Source: Janthinobacterium sp. 61
Lineage (GTDB): Bacteria; Pseudomonadota; Gammaproteobacteria; Burkholderiales; Burkholderiaceae_D
Length of the DNA: 64,000 bases
NCBI RefSeq assembly: GCF_002846335.1
Contig: NZ_PJMQ01000001.1
Span: 4,960,001-5,024,000 of the forward strand
Direction: 5' to 3'
Positions 32,232 to 42,500 of the stretch are shown in pieces. The notes beneath the pieces were generated by a model that saw only the letters and a list, made by a program, of their open reading frames with translations, made no database searches and was not told the origin of the DNA. The position numbers and the translations under genes are program-made. The first letter of the stretch is position 1; each line of letters begins with the position of its first letter.

Positions 32232-32322
32232 ACTGATGGCGGACGAATAAGTATTTTTTGCGCAGGGAATCATGTTTCCCCGCGCACGATTGCAACAGAG
32301 TAAAACTGAAAAGAAAGAAATT

Positions 32323-33036
32323 ATGCTAGCAACTGATTCCGCACTGGTGCTCTTTAGCGGTGGGCAAGATTCCACCACCTGCCTGGCCTGGGCCCTCAAG
32401 CACTATAGCCGCGTGGAAACCATCGGCTTTGACTATGGACAGCGCCATGCGATCGAGCTGACCGTGCGTCCGGGCGTGCTCGAGCAGATGCGCCAGCAAT
32501 CGCCCGAGTGGGACAGCCGCCTGGGCCAGGATCACATGATAGACCTGTCCCTGATTTCCGCCATTTCCGATACGGCCATGACGCAGAACGTCGAGATCGT
32601 CATGCAGGAAAACGGCTTGCCGAACACCTTCGTTCCTGGGCGCAACTTGCTGTTCATGACGGTGGCCGCCACCGTGGCGTACCGCCGCGGCTTGACGGTG
32701 CTGGTAGGCGGCATGTGCGAGACGGATTTTTCCGGCTATCCGGATTGCCGCGACGACACGATGAAGGCGCTGCAAGTGGCGCTGAACCTGGGCATGAACA
32801 CGCGTTTGAAACTGGAAACGCCGCTGATGTGGCTGGACAAGGCGCAAAGCTGGGACCTGGCGGAAGACCTGGGCGGCCAGCCGCTGGTCGACCTGATCCG
32901 CAGCGGCACCCACACCTGCTATCTGGGTGAGCGGGGCGAGCTGCACGACTGGGGCTATGGTTGCGGCACTTGCCCCGCCTGCGCCCTGCGCGCCAACGGC
33001 TACCAGCAGTACGCTGCGCGCAAAGCCCTGAAGTAA
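32323..33036 (+). CDS. queC: 7-cyano-7-deazaguanine synthase
   Basis: QueC converts 7-carboxy-7-deazaguanine to preQ0 with ATP and ammonia in queuosine biosynthesis. It has 237 residues from [20 protein letters not shown]; the PP-loop ATP motif SGGQDS is at residues 11-16. The family blocks [22 protein letters not shown] and SGYPDCRDD are present. The zinc site [25 protein letters not shown] supplies four cysteines. A longer in-frame start at 32272 adds 17 residues not typical of the family. It stands alone, with no other que gene nearby, and diverges from tamA. Confidence 0.95.
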   Translation: MLATDSALVLFSGGQDSTTCLAWALKHYSRVETIGFDYGQRHAIELTVRPGVLEQMRQQSPEWDSRLGQDHMIDLSLISAISDTAMTQNVEIVMQENGLPNTFVPGRNLLFMTVAATVAYRRGLTVLVGGMCETDFSGYPDCRDDTMKALQVALNLGMNTRLKLETPLMWLDKAQSWDLAEDLGGQPLVDLIRSGTHTCYLGERGELHDWGYGCGTCPACALRANGYQQYAARKALK

Positions 33037-33125
33037 GCAAGTTGTAACTAAGTTGCGTCGTTTCTTCAAGCGGCGCGGCAGGGTTGACGGTCATGCTGTG
33101 GTTTTTGCCACAGGAGCGTCTTGCC

Positions 33126-34031
33126 ATGAAATCTCTCTTCGCCGCGCTGTACGGCCCCGTCTTCTGGGCCGGCTTCATCGGCGCCGCCGCCTGCTTGGTG
33201 GCGGCTTGCCATTTTTCGCTCTGGGTCTTGCCACCCTTGTTGCTGCTGGCCCTGCTCACTTCCTTGTTTGCCGAACGCTATCTGCCGTATGACGGCGCGT
33301 GGAACCGCGATCATGGCGACGTCTGGCGCGACAGCCTGCATGCGCTCGTCAACGAAGCGCTGTACCTGCTGGGCCTGGCGGCTTTCCCCTTGCTGGCTGG
33401 CCATCTGGCGCTGGGGCCATTCTGGCCCGGCCAGTTGCCATTCTGGCTGCAACTGCTGCTGGCCATCCTGATCGCCGATTGCGGCATCACCCTGGTGCAT
33501 TACCTGAGCCACCGTTATTACTTTCTGTGGAAATTGCATGCAGTACACCACAGCGTGCAGCGCCTGTATGGTTTTAATGGCTGGATGAAACACCCGCTGC
33601 ATTTGCTGCTGGAAGCGGCGGGCGGCATGCTGCCGCTGTTGCTGCTGGGCATACCGGAAGCTGTCATGGCCGTGCTGGCGTTTGCCGTGGCGGTGCAATT
33701 GTTGTTGCAGCACGCGAATGTCGACATGCGCATGGGGCCGCTGCGCCACGTGTTTGCCTGGGCGCCATTACACCGTTTCCATCACATGAAATACGGCACG
33801 GCGGGCGACGTGAATTTCGGCCTGTTCTTTACCTGCTGGGATCGCCTGCTGGGCACAGCCTTCGACGCGCCCGGCTACCGCATGCGGGGCGAGGACCTGG
33901 GCATCGGCAGCCGTCCCGACTATCCCGTGGCCTACCTGCGGCAATTGATCGAACCGTTCCGCGCGGAAGAGGGCGTGCGCGCACCCGAGCTGCCGGCCGG
34001 CTTGCGCCACGGGCCTCAATCGACAAGTTAA
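33126..34031 (+). CDS. Fatty acid hydroxylase/sterol desaturase-family membrane enzyme
   Basis: 301 residues; the ATG at 33126 follows CAGGAGCGTC. An integral membrane di-iron enzyme family: several hydrophobic helices (VFWAGFIGAAACLVAACHF, PPLLLLALLTSLF, LLLAILIADCGITL). Eight or more histidines sit in the expected clusters HYLSHR, HAVHHS, HANVDMR and HRFHHMKYGTAGDVNFG. These proteins hydroxylate or desaturate lipids using O2. The actual lipid is unknown. The stop codon overlaps that of the convergent AraC gene (shared TTAA at 34028-34031). Confidence 0.9.
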   Translation: MKSLFAALYGPVFWAGFIGAAACLVAACHFSLWVLPPLLLLALLTSLFAERYLPYDGAWNRDHGDVWRDSLHALVNEALYLLGLAAFPLLAGHLALGPFWPGQLPFWLQLLLAILIADCGITLVHYLSHRYYFLWKLHAVHHSVQRLYGFNGWMKHPLHLLLEAAGGMLPLLLLGIPEAVMAVLAFAVAVQLLLQHANVDMRMGPLRHVFAWAPLHRFHHMKYGTAGDVNFGLFFTCWDRLLGTAFDAPGYRMRGEDLGIGSRPDYPVAYLRQLIEPFRAEEGVRAPELPAGLRHGPQSTS

Positions 34032-34801
34032 TCAAGCAGCTTGACGTTGAGCTGGCGCAAGCTGCGGTCGGCGCGCACGCCGAACAGGGTGCGCATGGTG
34101 CGCGAAAAATGCGCTGCATCGGCAAAGCCGGCGCCGTGGGCTGCCTCCGTCAGGGTGCTGCCGAGCAAGATGAAACGGATGGCCAGGCGCAAGCGGCGCC
34201 ACAGCACGAGACGCCGCACGGGCAAGCCCAGCTGGGCGCTGAACAGGCGTTCCAGCTGGCTCAGCGACAAATGCGCCGCCTCGGCCACGGCCGCCGCGCT
34301 GACCTTGCCGGACAACAAGACATCGACCTGGTCCAGCGCGCGCTGAACGCGTGCGTCGGCCAGGATTTCGCGCGGCTGTGCCTGCAGCGCGGCTGCCAGG
34401 CTGTCCAGGCTGGGCGCGCCTGCGCTGCCGGCGGCCGCCAGCAAGGCCGCGCCGCCCAGGCGCTGCGGTTCCGCATAGATGGTCAGCACGGGTGACGGTG
34501 CAGCAACGATGGCGTGCGGGTGCAGGCTCTCGACCAGTAAGTGCTGCGCCGTATGGACGATGCCGTCGAGCTCGGCCGTGAAGGGCGCCCCGGTGCTCAG
34601 CATCAGCTGGTGCGCGTAATGGGCGTGGCTATCCGTGGCGCCCGCTGCGCCATGCAAGATGGCAAAGTCCGGCGCCAGCCATAATGTTCCCTGCCAGCTA
34701 TCGTGCTGCAAACGCGGCTCCTTGGTGATGACTGCGGGGCGATCATACCAGCCGCTGGGGATGGTTTTCACGGCATCGAATTTTCCTGGAGTACGCATCA
34801 T
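34028..34801 (-). CDS. AraC-family transcriptional regulator
   Basis: 257 residues if started at the ATG at 34801. Longer in-frame starts up to 34882 exist and no clear ribosome site decides. The N-terminal ~130 residues form a cupin-like sensor region (LAPDFAILHGAAGATDSHAHYAHQ in part). The C-terminal AraC DNA-binding domain has two helix-turn-helix motifs: VSAAAVAEAAHLSLSQLERLF and STLTEAAHGAGFADAAHFSRTM followed by FGVRADRSLR. It converges with the hydroxylase gene and is divergent from the diguanylate cyclase gene; no target can be read from the sequence. Confidence 0.88.
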   Translation of the reverse strand: MMRTPGKFDAVKTIPSGWYDRPAVITKEPRLQHDSWQGTLWLAPDFAILHGAAGATDSHAHYAHQLMLSTGAPFTAELDGIVHTAQHLLVESLHPHAIVAAPSPVLTIYAEPQRLGGAALLAAAGSAGAPSLDSLAAALQAQPREILADARVQRALDQVDVLLSGKVSAAAVAEAAHLSLSQLERLFSAQLGLPVRRLVLWRRLRLAIRFILLGSTLTEAAHGAGFADAAHFSRTMRTLFGVRADRSLRQLNVKLLD

Positions 34802-34970
34802 TGCATTGACGAAATATGTGATCTTTTTAATACAATATTCAGCATTGCAAGGGCGCCCGCTGTAACGTACTATCATTCTCATCGACTACCGATGGTAATC
34901 GTGCAGCCCGCTGCCAGCCATGCTGCTGAGCGTGTAGCGGTTTGAGGTCCGTTCTGCTTGTCCGCCTGTC

Positions 34971-37900
34971 ATGCCTACACGCGCGCCTACGTCGTGGTTT
35001 GCTCGCTCAGTGTCGCACTGGGTGGGGCCGCGCGTGCTGGCTGCGCTGGTACTGGCACTGTGCCTGGGACTGACGTATGGCGCCTGGCGCAATGCCAGCG
35101 ACGCCAGCGAACAGCAGGTACAGGCCGATTTTGACTTCCGCGTGCGCGAACTGGTGGGCAACATCGTTGTCCGCATGCAGACCTATATCCAGGTGCTGCA
35201 CGGGGTGCAGGGACTGTATGCCAGTTCGCAGGACGTTGCGCGCCGCGAATTCCAGGCCTATCTGGCGGTGCAGCAGGTGGACCGCCACTTTCCCGGCATT
35301 CACGGCATCGGCTACCTGCCCCTGTTGCCGGTTGCCGGGCTGGCGCGGCACGAAGCCGGCGTGCGCGCGGAAGGCTATCCCGGCTATGCCGTGCGTCCGC
35401 CCGGCCACCGCGCCTGGTACGCGCCCATTACCTATCTGGAACCTTCAAGCGAGAGCAACCTGCTGGCCATCGGCTACGACATCGGGTCCGAAGCCGTGCG
35501 CCGCGCCGCGCTCGAGCAGGCACGCGACACGGGCCAGGCCGCCATGACGGGCAAGATCCATCTGGTGCAGGATGGCGGCAGCACGCAGGCGCATGGCTTC
35601 CTGGTCGTGTTGCCCGTCTATGACAATGGCTTGCCGCATGCCAGCCTGGCGCAGCGGCGTGCCGCCTTGCGCGCCTGGGTGTTTGCGCCGTTCCGCATGG
35701 GCGACCTGATGGCGGGCGTGGGTGGCGAGGGGGCGCGCCAGCTGGACCTGGAAATCTATGATGGCGCGCAACTGACCGAGGCGGCCCTGATGTATGACAG
35801 CTTGCCGGGCGCGCAGTCGTCTGCCGCGTCGGACAGCCTGGTGTCGCAGCAGGCGATCAGCATCGCCGGCCATGCCTGGACCTTGCGCATGCGCGCCATG
35901 CCGGGCTTCGATGGCGAGCTGCTTGCGCGGCCCCGCCTGGTGGCCTGGGCCGGCTTGCTGGCCAGCGTCGTGCTGGCGCTGGCGGCCTGGCTGCTGGCGG
36001 CGGGCCGTGCCCGCGCCCAGGCGGCGCTGGCGCGCTCGAGCGAGCTGACTGGCCAGCTGGAGCAGGGGCAGGCGAGCGTGCTGGCGATGGCCGAGGCAGC
36101 GCAGCGTAGCCAGGCCATGCTGCGCAGCATCCTCGATTCGACCATCGACGGCATCCTGGTCGATAACGTCGATGGTCGCATCTTCACCTCGAACCGGCGC
36201 TTCCGCGACCTGTGGCAAGTGCCCGATGCACTCGACTGGCAGGCCGATGGCGCGGCGCTGGTGCGCCATGTGGAATGCCAGCTGGAGCAGGCGGCGCCTT
36301 TCCTGGGAGCACGCGCCCACGCGCCGCATGGCCACCGCGAGCGGCGCGACGTGCTGCATCTGCGCGATGGCCGGGTGGTCGAGCAGTACGTGCGCAGCAT
36401 GCAGCTGGGCAATGAACAGGCGCGCTTGTGGACCTTCCGCGATATCAGCGAGCGCAGCCAGATGGAGCGGCGCGAGCACACGCGGCGGCAGGTGCTGGAA
36501 ATGCTGGCCACGGGCGCACCGCTGGAACGGGTGCTGGAAAGCGTGGTGCTGAGCGTGCAAGCCGACCATCCTGCCATGCTGTGCAGCATCTTGCTGCTCG
36601 ATGAAAGCCGCCACCGCCTGGTGCTGGGCGCGGCGCCGAGCTTGCCCGCGTTTTTCAACCTGGCCAGCCATGGCCATGACCTCGACACCCTGCAGGGCGT
36701 GCATGGCATCGCGGTGCAGGCCTTGCGCGACGGCCAGCGCGTGATCGTGGGCGACTTGCATGCCGCTGCCGATGCGCAAGAGACGATGGAACTTGCGTGG
36801 CGAGCCCAACTGCAATCGTGCTGGGCCGAGCCCGTACGGGGCGGCTCGGGCAAGCTGCTGGGCGTGATGATGGCGTATCACCGCCAGCCCACGCTACCGG
36901 GCGCGGCACATCTGGCGCGGCTCAGCGAGGCCGCGCATCTGGCCGGCATGGCCATCGAACAGGCGCAGGTGGCGCTGGCCCTGCGCGCCGGCGAAGCGCG
37001 TTTCCGCAGCCTGTACGACCATGCACCCGTGGCCCTGTGGGAACAGGACTGGTCGGCCGTACGCGCTGCGCTCGATGCGCTCGAGCAAGCGGGCGTGCGC
37101 GACCTGGGTGCCTACTTCCACGCCAATCCGGACGCGCTGCAGCGGCTGGCGGGGCTGGTGCGCATCATCGATGCGAATGGCGCCGCGCTGGCGCAGGTGC
37201 GCGCCAACGAGGATGACCAGCGGCGCGGCGCGCTGGGCCTGGCGCAGAATTTCGATGATAGCGCCTTGCCCTGTTTTGGCGATGCGCTGCTGGCGCTGGC
37301 TGGCGGCGCCCACCTGTACGAGTGCGAGAGCAGTTTTGTGCGTCTCGATGGTGCGGCGCGGCAAAATGAATTGAGCTTGCTGGTGATGCCCGGCCATGCG
37401 GACAGCCTGGACTTTGTCATGGTGTCTACACTCGATATCACCGAGCGCAAGCGCATGAACGCGGAATTGCTGCAGCTGGCCACCACCGATTTCCTGACTG
37501 GATTGCCGAACCGACGCCACTTCATGGCGGCGTTGGAAAACGAGCATGCACGGCTGCAGCGCGAACTGGCCAGGTGCGCCAGCGTGCTGATGCTTGACAT
37601 CGATCATTTCAAGCGTGTCAACGACGAGTATGGCCATGCGGTGGGCGATGCCGTGCTGCGCCACTTGGGCGCGCTGATGTGCCAGGCGCTGCGCAAGGTC
37701 GATGTGCCGGGCCGCGTGGGCGGCGAAGAATTCGCCATCTTGCTGCCGGGCACGGACCTGGCGGCGGCAGCCGTGTTTGCCGAACGGCTGCGCCGGCGTG
37801 TGGCGGAAAGTTCGCTGACCACCGATGGCGGCATCCTGATCACCATTACGGTGAGCATCGGCATGGCCGCCATGGCCGGCACCGATGCCGATTGCGACGC

Positions 37901-38015
37901 CGTGCTGGCGCGCGCCGACGAGGCGCTGTACCGGGCGAAGCGTGGCGGGCGCAACCGCATCGAACAAAATGATGGCGGCAGCGACGGCGTGCTCAGCAAG
38001 TTCATGGCGCAGTGA
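34971..38015 (+). CDS. Membrane diguanylate cyclase: CHASE-PAS-GAF-PAS-like-GGDEF
   Basis: 1014 residues. An N-terminal membrane segment (LAALVLALCLGLTYGAW) is followed by a periplasmic CHASE sensor (to ~310; FPGIHGIGYLPLLP, YAPITYLEPSSESN). A second membrane segment (AGLLASVVLALAAWLLAAG), a PAS domain (ILDSTIDGILVDNVDGRIFTS in part), a GAF domain (~505-660), a further PAS-like region and a C-terminal GGDEF domain follow. The active site is GGEEF (917-921). RKVD at 908-911 is an intact inhibitory site, spaced five residues before it, so product inhibition by c-di-GMP is expected. The enzyme makes c-di-GMP in response to an extracellular ligand. It has no EAL domain. The stop is followed directly by the stop of the next, convergent gene. 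Confidence 0.93.
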   Translation: MPTRAPTSWFARSVSHWVGPRVLAALVLALCLGLTYGAWRNASDASEQQVQADFDFRVRELVGNIVVRMQTYIQVLHGVQGLYASSQDVARREFQAYLAVQQVDRHFPGIHGIGYLPLLPVAGLARHEAGVRAEGYPGYAVRPPGHRAWYAPITYLEPSSESNLLAIGYDIGSEAVRRAALEQARDTGQAAMTGKIHLVQDGGSTQAHGFLVVLPVYDNGLPHASLAQRRAALRAWVFAPFRMGDLMAGVGGEGARQLDLEIYDGAQLTEAALMYDSLPGAQSSAASDSLVSQQAISIAGHAWTLRMRAMPGFDGELLARPRLVAWAGLLASVVLALAAWLLAAGRARAQAALARSSELTGQLEQGQASVLAMAEAAQRSQAMLRSILDSTIDGILVDNVDGRIFTSNRRFRDLWQVPDALDWQADGAALVRHVECQLEQAAPFLGARAHAPHGHRERRDVLHLRDGRVVEQYVRSMQLGNEQARLWTFRDISERSQMERREHTRRQVLEMLATGAPLERVLESVVLSVQADHPAMLCSILLLDESRHRLVLGAAPSLPAFFNLASHGHDLDTLQGVHGIAVQALRDGQRVIVGDLHAAADAQETMELAWRAQLQSCWAEPVRGGSGKLLGVMMAYHRQPTLPGAAHLARLSEAAHLAGMAIEQAQVALALRAGEARFRSLYDHAPVALWEQDWSAVRAALDALEQAGVRDLGAYFHANPDALQRLAGLVRIIDANGAALAQVRANEDDQRRGALGLAQNFDDSALPCFGDALLALAGGAHLYECESSFVRLDGAARQNELSLLVMPGHADSLDFVMVSTLDITERKRMNAELLQLATTDFLTGLPNRRHFMAALENEHARLQRELARCASVLMLDIDHFKRVNDEYGHAVGDAVLRHLGALMCQALRKVDVPGRVGGEEFAILLPGTDLAAAAVFAERLRRRVAESSLTTDGGILITITVSIGMAAMAGTDADCDAVLARADEALYRAKRGGRNRIEQNDGGSDGVLSKFMAQ

Positions 38016-38390
38016 TTACAGGCTGTGCTGACGCGCTTGCGCTTGCTTGTGCTTGCGGCTGAGGATCAGCCAGACGATGGCGACGGGTATCAGCAGCGGC
38101 AGCAGCACGGGCGTGCTCAGCGCCAGTACCAGCACCACGCACAAGGCCACCACGGCGATCAGCACCACGCCCACGCCAGCCAGGACGACCCCTGTCACGA
38201 CGGCGGCACACACCAGCGCAATGGCGGCGATCAGCAAGCCGCCACCGGCAAACACCAGGCCGAACAGCCATTCCAGAGGACCGTCGACATCGTCGCCGTT
38301 GAACTGCATGTGCATGTCGCTGCCGCTTATCTTGTCGAGGAACAGGCAGGCGAGCATGACGATGAGGACGAAGGTGAGCAATTTTTTCAT
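38016..38390 (-). CDS. Small hydrophobic membrane protein
   Basis: 124 residues from the ATG at 38390, with GAGG upstream on its strand. The first segment (KKLLTFVLIVMLACLF) could be a signal or membrane anchor. A short acidic part (GSDMHMQFNGDDVDGPLEW) follows, then two or three long Val/Leu/Ala-rich helices and a basic tail (SRKHKQAQARQ). No family recognised. Its stop codon abuts that of the diguanylate cyclase (TGATTA), so the two are convergent with no gap. Confidence 0.68.
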   Translation of the reverse strand: MKKLLTFVLIVMLACLFLDKISGSDMHMQFNGDDVDGPLEWLFGLVFAGGGLLIAAIALVCAAVVTGVVLAGVGVVLIAVVALCVVLVLALSTPVLLPLLIPVAIVWLILSRKHKQAQARQHSL

Positions 38391-38544
38391 GGTAAGCCTC
38401 AGTGGGTGTGTGATGGGGTGTTGCATGGTCACACTGTAGGGGGGCGCCGGGCTGGCCGCCAGCAGTGTGCGACAGGCGGTTGTTTTCACGGTATGGGAGG
38501 TCTGTACGGGCAGAAAACGCTGATCTGGAACAAGATTTCTTTTC

Positions 38545-38572
38545 TTGTAAAACGCGCAAGCCGTCCTATACT
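38545..38572 (+). promoter_or_regulatory. Sigma70-like promoter upstream of a small gene
   Basis: TTGTAA (38545-38550), a 16-nt spacer and TATACT (38567-38572) lie 29 nt before the ATG at 38602, among the better promoter matches in the window. It supports the reality of the short gene downstream. Confidence 0.6.
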
Positions 38573-38601
38573 GAACACCTCAGTCTCGCAAGGAGGGCAA
38601 C

Positions 38602-38838
38602 ATGCTTTTGTTTGCAGATACCGGGGATCAATCGCTATCCCTTTCCCACCATCGAACCACGCGCCAGCCTGGCGCCACGCAGTCCTGCGCCGAGCCCGTC
38701 GGCGCGCCATCGGCGATACCGCCGATCATCATCAACCCCTTTAATTACCACGCGCCGCTGCCAGCCATCGACCCGCGCTGGGTGCCGCCCGGTCCGCCGC
38801 TGACCTGGCCCAACCGGCCTGCCATGTCCATGTGTTGA
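38602..38838 (+). CDS. Small proline-rich hypothetical protein (78 residues)
   Basis: The frame starts at 38602 directly after AAGGAGGGCAAC, a near-perfect ribosome site, and follows a good promoter. The protein is soluble, with an N-terminal LLFADTGDQSLSLSHHRTTR and a Pro-rich second half (IPPIIINPFNYHAPLPAID, PPGPPLTWPNRP). No domain is recognised. Promoter plus ribosome site argue for expression; composition gives no function. Confidence 0.55.
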   Translation: MLLFADTGDQSLSLSHHRTTRQPGATQSCAEPVGAPSAIPPIIINPFNYHAPLPAIDPRWVPPGPPLTWPNRPAMSMC

Positions 38839-38960
38839 TCGCCGCCATGGCGGCAGGCTGGGCCGTGCTGTGTGACGTTCCGTCGCCATTGCGGCAAGGC
38901 GGCACGGGAGGGCGTTTTCGACTATCATGCTAGCCCCGACCCTCCATCACGAGCACCGCC

Positions 38961-39470
38961 ATGAGTACCGATTTTCCCGACTTTTCCGACGAAGCAGCCG
39001 AGCAAGACAATGACGCCCCGATCCAGGAGCCGCGCCTGTGGGTAGGCAATGGCTGGACGGCGCGTGTGATCAAGAACGAGGAAGATGAAGGTTGGGCCGT
39101 GGCCATGATCAAGGATGGCGAACCGGAGCCGGCGCTGGTGGGCCCGTGGACCATGGGCCGCGACAAGAAAAACCCGAAGCCGCTCGACGTCAACGCGTTT
39201 AATACGCTGGTCAAGACAGCTTCGGAAGTGCTGCGCCGTCACGAGCAGCAGCTGCATGCACAATTGCACAAGAACCTGTTTGTCGCCACCGACGAGGGTC
39301 AAATCAAGGTGATGTTCGACATCGTGCCTGATGAAGACCACCCGTACGCGGAACTGAGCGCCTACGACGCGGACGGCGAACAGATCGCCAAGGTACGTAC
39401 CTCGGCGGCCTTCAAGTTCAATGCCACTGCAGCAGCGAACTGGATCGAGGGCGGCTACCGCAAGCCATGA
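38961..39470 (+). CDS. Conserved hypothetical cytoplasmic protein
   Basis: 169 residues with a strongly acidic N-terminus (FPDFSDEAAEQDNDAP). A compact alpha/beta body follows: RLWVGNGWTARVIKNEEDEG, WAVAMIKDGEPEPALVGPWT, DVNAFNTLVKTASEVLRRHE and IKVMFDIVPDEDHPYAELSA. Family unknown. It ends 4 nt before a composite hairpin repeat and converges with czcA. Confidence 0.75.
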   Translation: MSTDFPDFSDEAAEQDNDAPIQEPRLWVGNGWTARVIKNEEDEGWAVAMIKDGEPEPALVGPWTMGRDKKNPKPLDVNAFNTLVKTASEVLRRHEQQLHAQLHKNLFVATDEGQIKVMFDIVPDEDHPYAELSAYDADGEQIAKVRTSAAFKFNATAAANWIEGGYRKP

Positions 39471-39474
39471 CCAG

Positions 39475-39580
39475 GTAGGTCGGATTAGCGGGGCTTTGCT
39501 CCGCGTAATCCGACACCACCACCGGCGCCAACAATGTGTCGGATTACGCGTGCCCTTCGGCCACGCTAATCCGACCTACC
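39475..39580. repeat. Composite hairpin repeat, copy 2
   Basis: Unit one (39475-39515) starts GTAGGTCGGATTAGCG and ends CGTAATCCGACA. The spacer ACCACCGGCGCCAACAATG follows, then unit two (39537-39580) running TGTCGGATTACG to CTAATCCGACCTACC. The last ~37 bases are also the 3' coding end of czcA. Convergent-gene position. Confidence 0.92.
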
Positions 39581-42500
39581 TCCTCTTCCTCCTCCTCTTG
39601 CCGGCGGTATGCCAGCCGGTACAGCAATGGCAGCACCAGCAAGGTCAAGGCCGTCGACGACAGGATGCCACCGATCACCACGGTGGCCAGCGGGCGCTGG
39701 ACTTCGGCGCCCGTACCCGTGGCAATGGCCATCGGCACGAAGCCCAGCGACGCCACCAGCGCCGTCATCAGCACGGGCCGCAGGCGGGTAATGGCGCCTG
39801 CACGTATCGCTTCCTGCAGCGGCATGCCCTGTTCGCGCAGCTGGCGGATGTAGGCGATCATCACCAGACCATTGAGGACGGCCACGCCGGACAGGGCGAT
39901 GAAGCCCACTGCTGCCGAGATCGACATGGGAATGTCGCGCAGCCACAGGGCGACGATGCCGCCCGTCAAGGCGAACGGGATGCCGCTGAACACCAGTAGC
40001 CCATCCTTCACGTTGCCGAACATGGCGAACAGCAGCACGAAGACGAGCGCCAGCGCCACGGGCACCACCAGTTCCAGGCGTTTCGTGGCCGACTGCAATT
40101 GCTCGAACTGGCCGCCCCAGCTGGTCCAGTAGCCGGGAGGGATGGCCACCTGCGATTGCAACTGCTGCGTGGCGTCGGCCACGAAGGAGCCGATATCGCG
40201 TCCGCGCACGTTGGCGCTGACGACGATGCGGCGCTTGCCGTCTTCGCGGCTGATCTGGTTCGGCCCCGGCGCCACTTGCAGGCTGGCGACTTCACCGAGC
40301 GGGATGAAGCGTGCGCGGCCTTCCGCCGCCGCCCCCACAGGCAGGGCGATGGGCAGGCGCTTCAATTGCTCCAGGTCGCTGCGCAGACTGTCGGGCAGGC
40401 GCACGACGATGTCGAAGCGGCGGTCGCCCTGGAAGAGAGTGCCTGCCTCTTGCCCTCCGATGGCCGTGGCTATTGCCGATTGCACGTCAGCAATGTTAAG
40501 GCCGTAGCGGGCCGTCTGCTCGCGGTCTATCTGCACCGTCAGCATGGGCAAGCCCGTCGTTTGTTCCACTTTCACTTCGGTGGCACCCGGAATCTTGCCC
40601 AGTACGCCCGCGATCTTCGCCGCCGTGCTGTCGAGCACGGCCATGTCGTCGCCGAACAGTTTCACGGCCACGTCGCTGCGCACGCCGGAAATCAGTTCAT
40701 TGAAGCGCAGCTGGATCGGCTGCGAAAACTCATAGTTATTGCCCGGCAAGCTCGTGGCCGTCGCTTCGATTTCCGCCAGCAACTGTTCGCGTGATTTGCT
40801 CGGTTCCGGCCACTGGTCGCGCGGCTTGAGCATGATGTAGCCGTCGGAAATATTCGGCGGCATGGGGTCCGAGGCGATTTCGGCCGTTCCCGTGCGGGCG
40901 AACACGCGTGCGATTTCCTTGTGGTTTGCCATCAGCTTGCTTTCCAGTTGCTGCTGCATGGCCAGCGATTGCGTCAAGCTGGTGCCGGGGATGCGCAAGG
41001 CCTGGATGGCGATGTCGCCCTCGTTCAGGCTGGGCACGAATTCGCTGCCCATGCGCGTGGCCAGCAAGCCTGACAGCAATACGGCCACCGCCGCGCCCGT
41101 CAGCACCACGGGCGTATTGCGCATCACCTTGCCCAGCAGCGGCGCATACCAGCGCTTGGCCGCGCGCATGATGGCATTTTCCTTTTCCGCCACCTTGTCG
41201 CCAATAAACAGCGCCACGGCGGCAGGGATGAAGGTGATCGACAGCAGCATGGCGCCCAGCAGAGCGATCACCACCGTCAGGGCCATCGGCGTAAACATGC
41301 GGCCTTCCACGCCCGTCAGCGCGAAGATGGGCAGGTACACGACCATGATGATCAGCTGGCCATACAGCAAGGGCCGGCGCGCTTCTTGCGATGCCGCAAA
41401 CACTTCATGAAAACGCTCCTGCAAGGTCAGCGGCCGTCCCAGTTTCTGCTGGGCATGGGCCAGGCGGCGCACGCAGTTTTCCACGATCACCACGGCGCCA
41501 TCGATGATGATGCCGAAGTCCAGCGCCCCCAAACTCATCAGGTTGGCGCTCACATGGTATTGCACCATGCCCGTAAACGTGAACATCATGGCCAGCGGAA
41601 TCACCATGGCCGTGATGAGGGCCGCGCGGATATTGCCGAGGAACAGGAACAGGATGGCGATCACCAGCACGGCGCCTTCCAGCAGGTTTTTCTTTACCGT
41701 ATTGATGGCCTTGTCGACGAGGACCGTGCGGTCATACACGGTGACGGCGTGCACGCCTTTCGGCAGGCTGCGGTTGATTTCCACCATCTTCTTGTCGACG
41801 GCTTGCGAGACGGCGCGGCTGTTTTGCCCGATCAGCATGAACACCGTGCCCAGCACCACTTCGCGGCCGTTTTCCGTGGCCGCGCCCGTGCGCAGCTCGC
41901 GCCCCAGCACCACATCGGCCACGTCGCGGATGCGGATGGCCACGCCCTGCACATTGGCGACGACGATGTTGCCGATGTCGCTTTTTGAGGCCACCTGACC
42001 CGGCGCGCGTATCAGCAGCTGCTCGCCCTGTCTTTCGATATAGCCGGCGCCCACGTTGCTGTTGTTGCGCTCGAGCGCAGTCACCACGTCTTGCAGGCTG
42101 ATGCCGTAGGCGGCCAGTTTTTCCGGGTAGGGCGCTACCTGGTATTGCTTGGCGTAGCCGCCGATGGCATTGATCTCCGTGACGCCCGTGACGTTGCGCA
42201 ATTGCGGTTTGATGATCCAGTCCTGGATTTCGCGCAAGTCCGTGGGCGTGTACGGCGTGCCATCGGGCTTCTTCGCGCCGTCCTGCGTCTCCACCGTCCA
42301 CAGGTAGATTTCGCCGAGGCCCGTGGAGACGGGCCCCATCTTTGGCGTGATGCCAGCCGGCAAACTTTCCTTGGCTTCCTGCAAGCGCTCGTTGATCATC
42401 TGGCGCGCAAAATAAATGTCCGTGCCATCCTTGAAGATCACCGTTACCTGCGACAGGCCATAGCGCGACAGCGAGCGCGTCTGCTCCAGGTTCGGCAAGC

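Noticed and set aside
32184..32322. preQ1 riboswitch upstream of queC
   Set aside because: No C-rich/A-rich pseudoknot pattern; queC starts close to a simple 6-bp dyad only.
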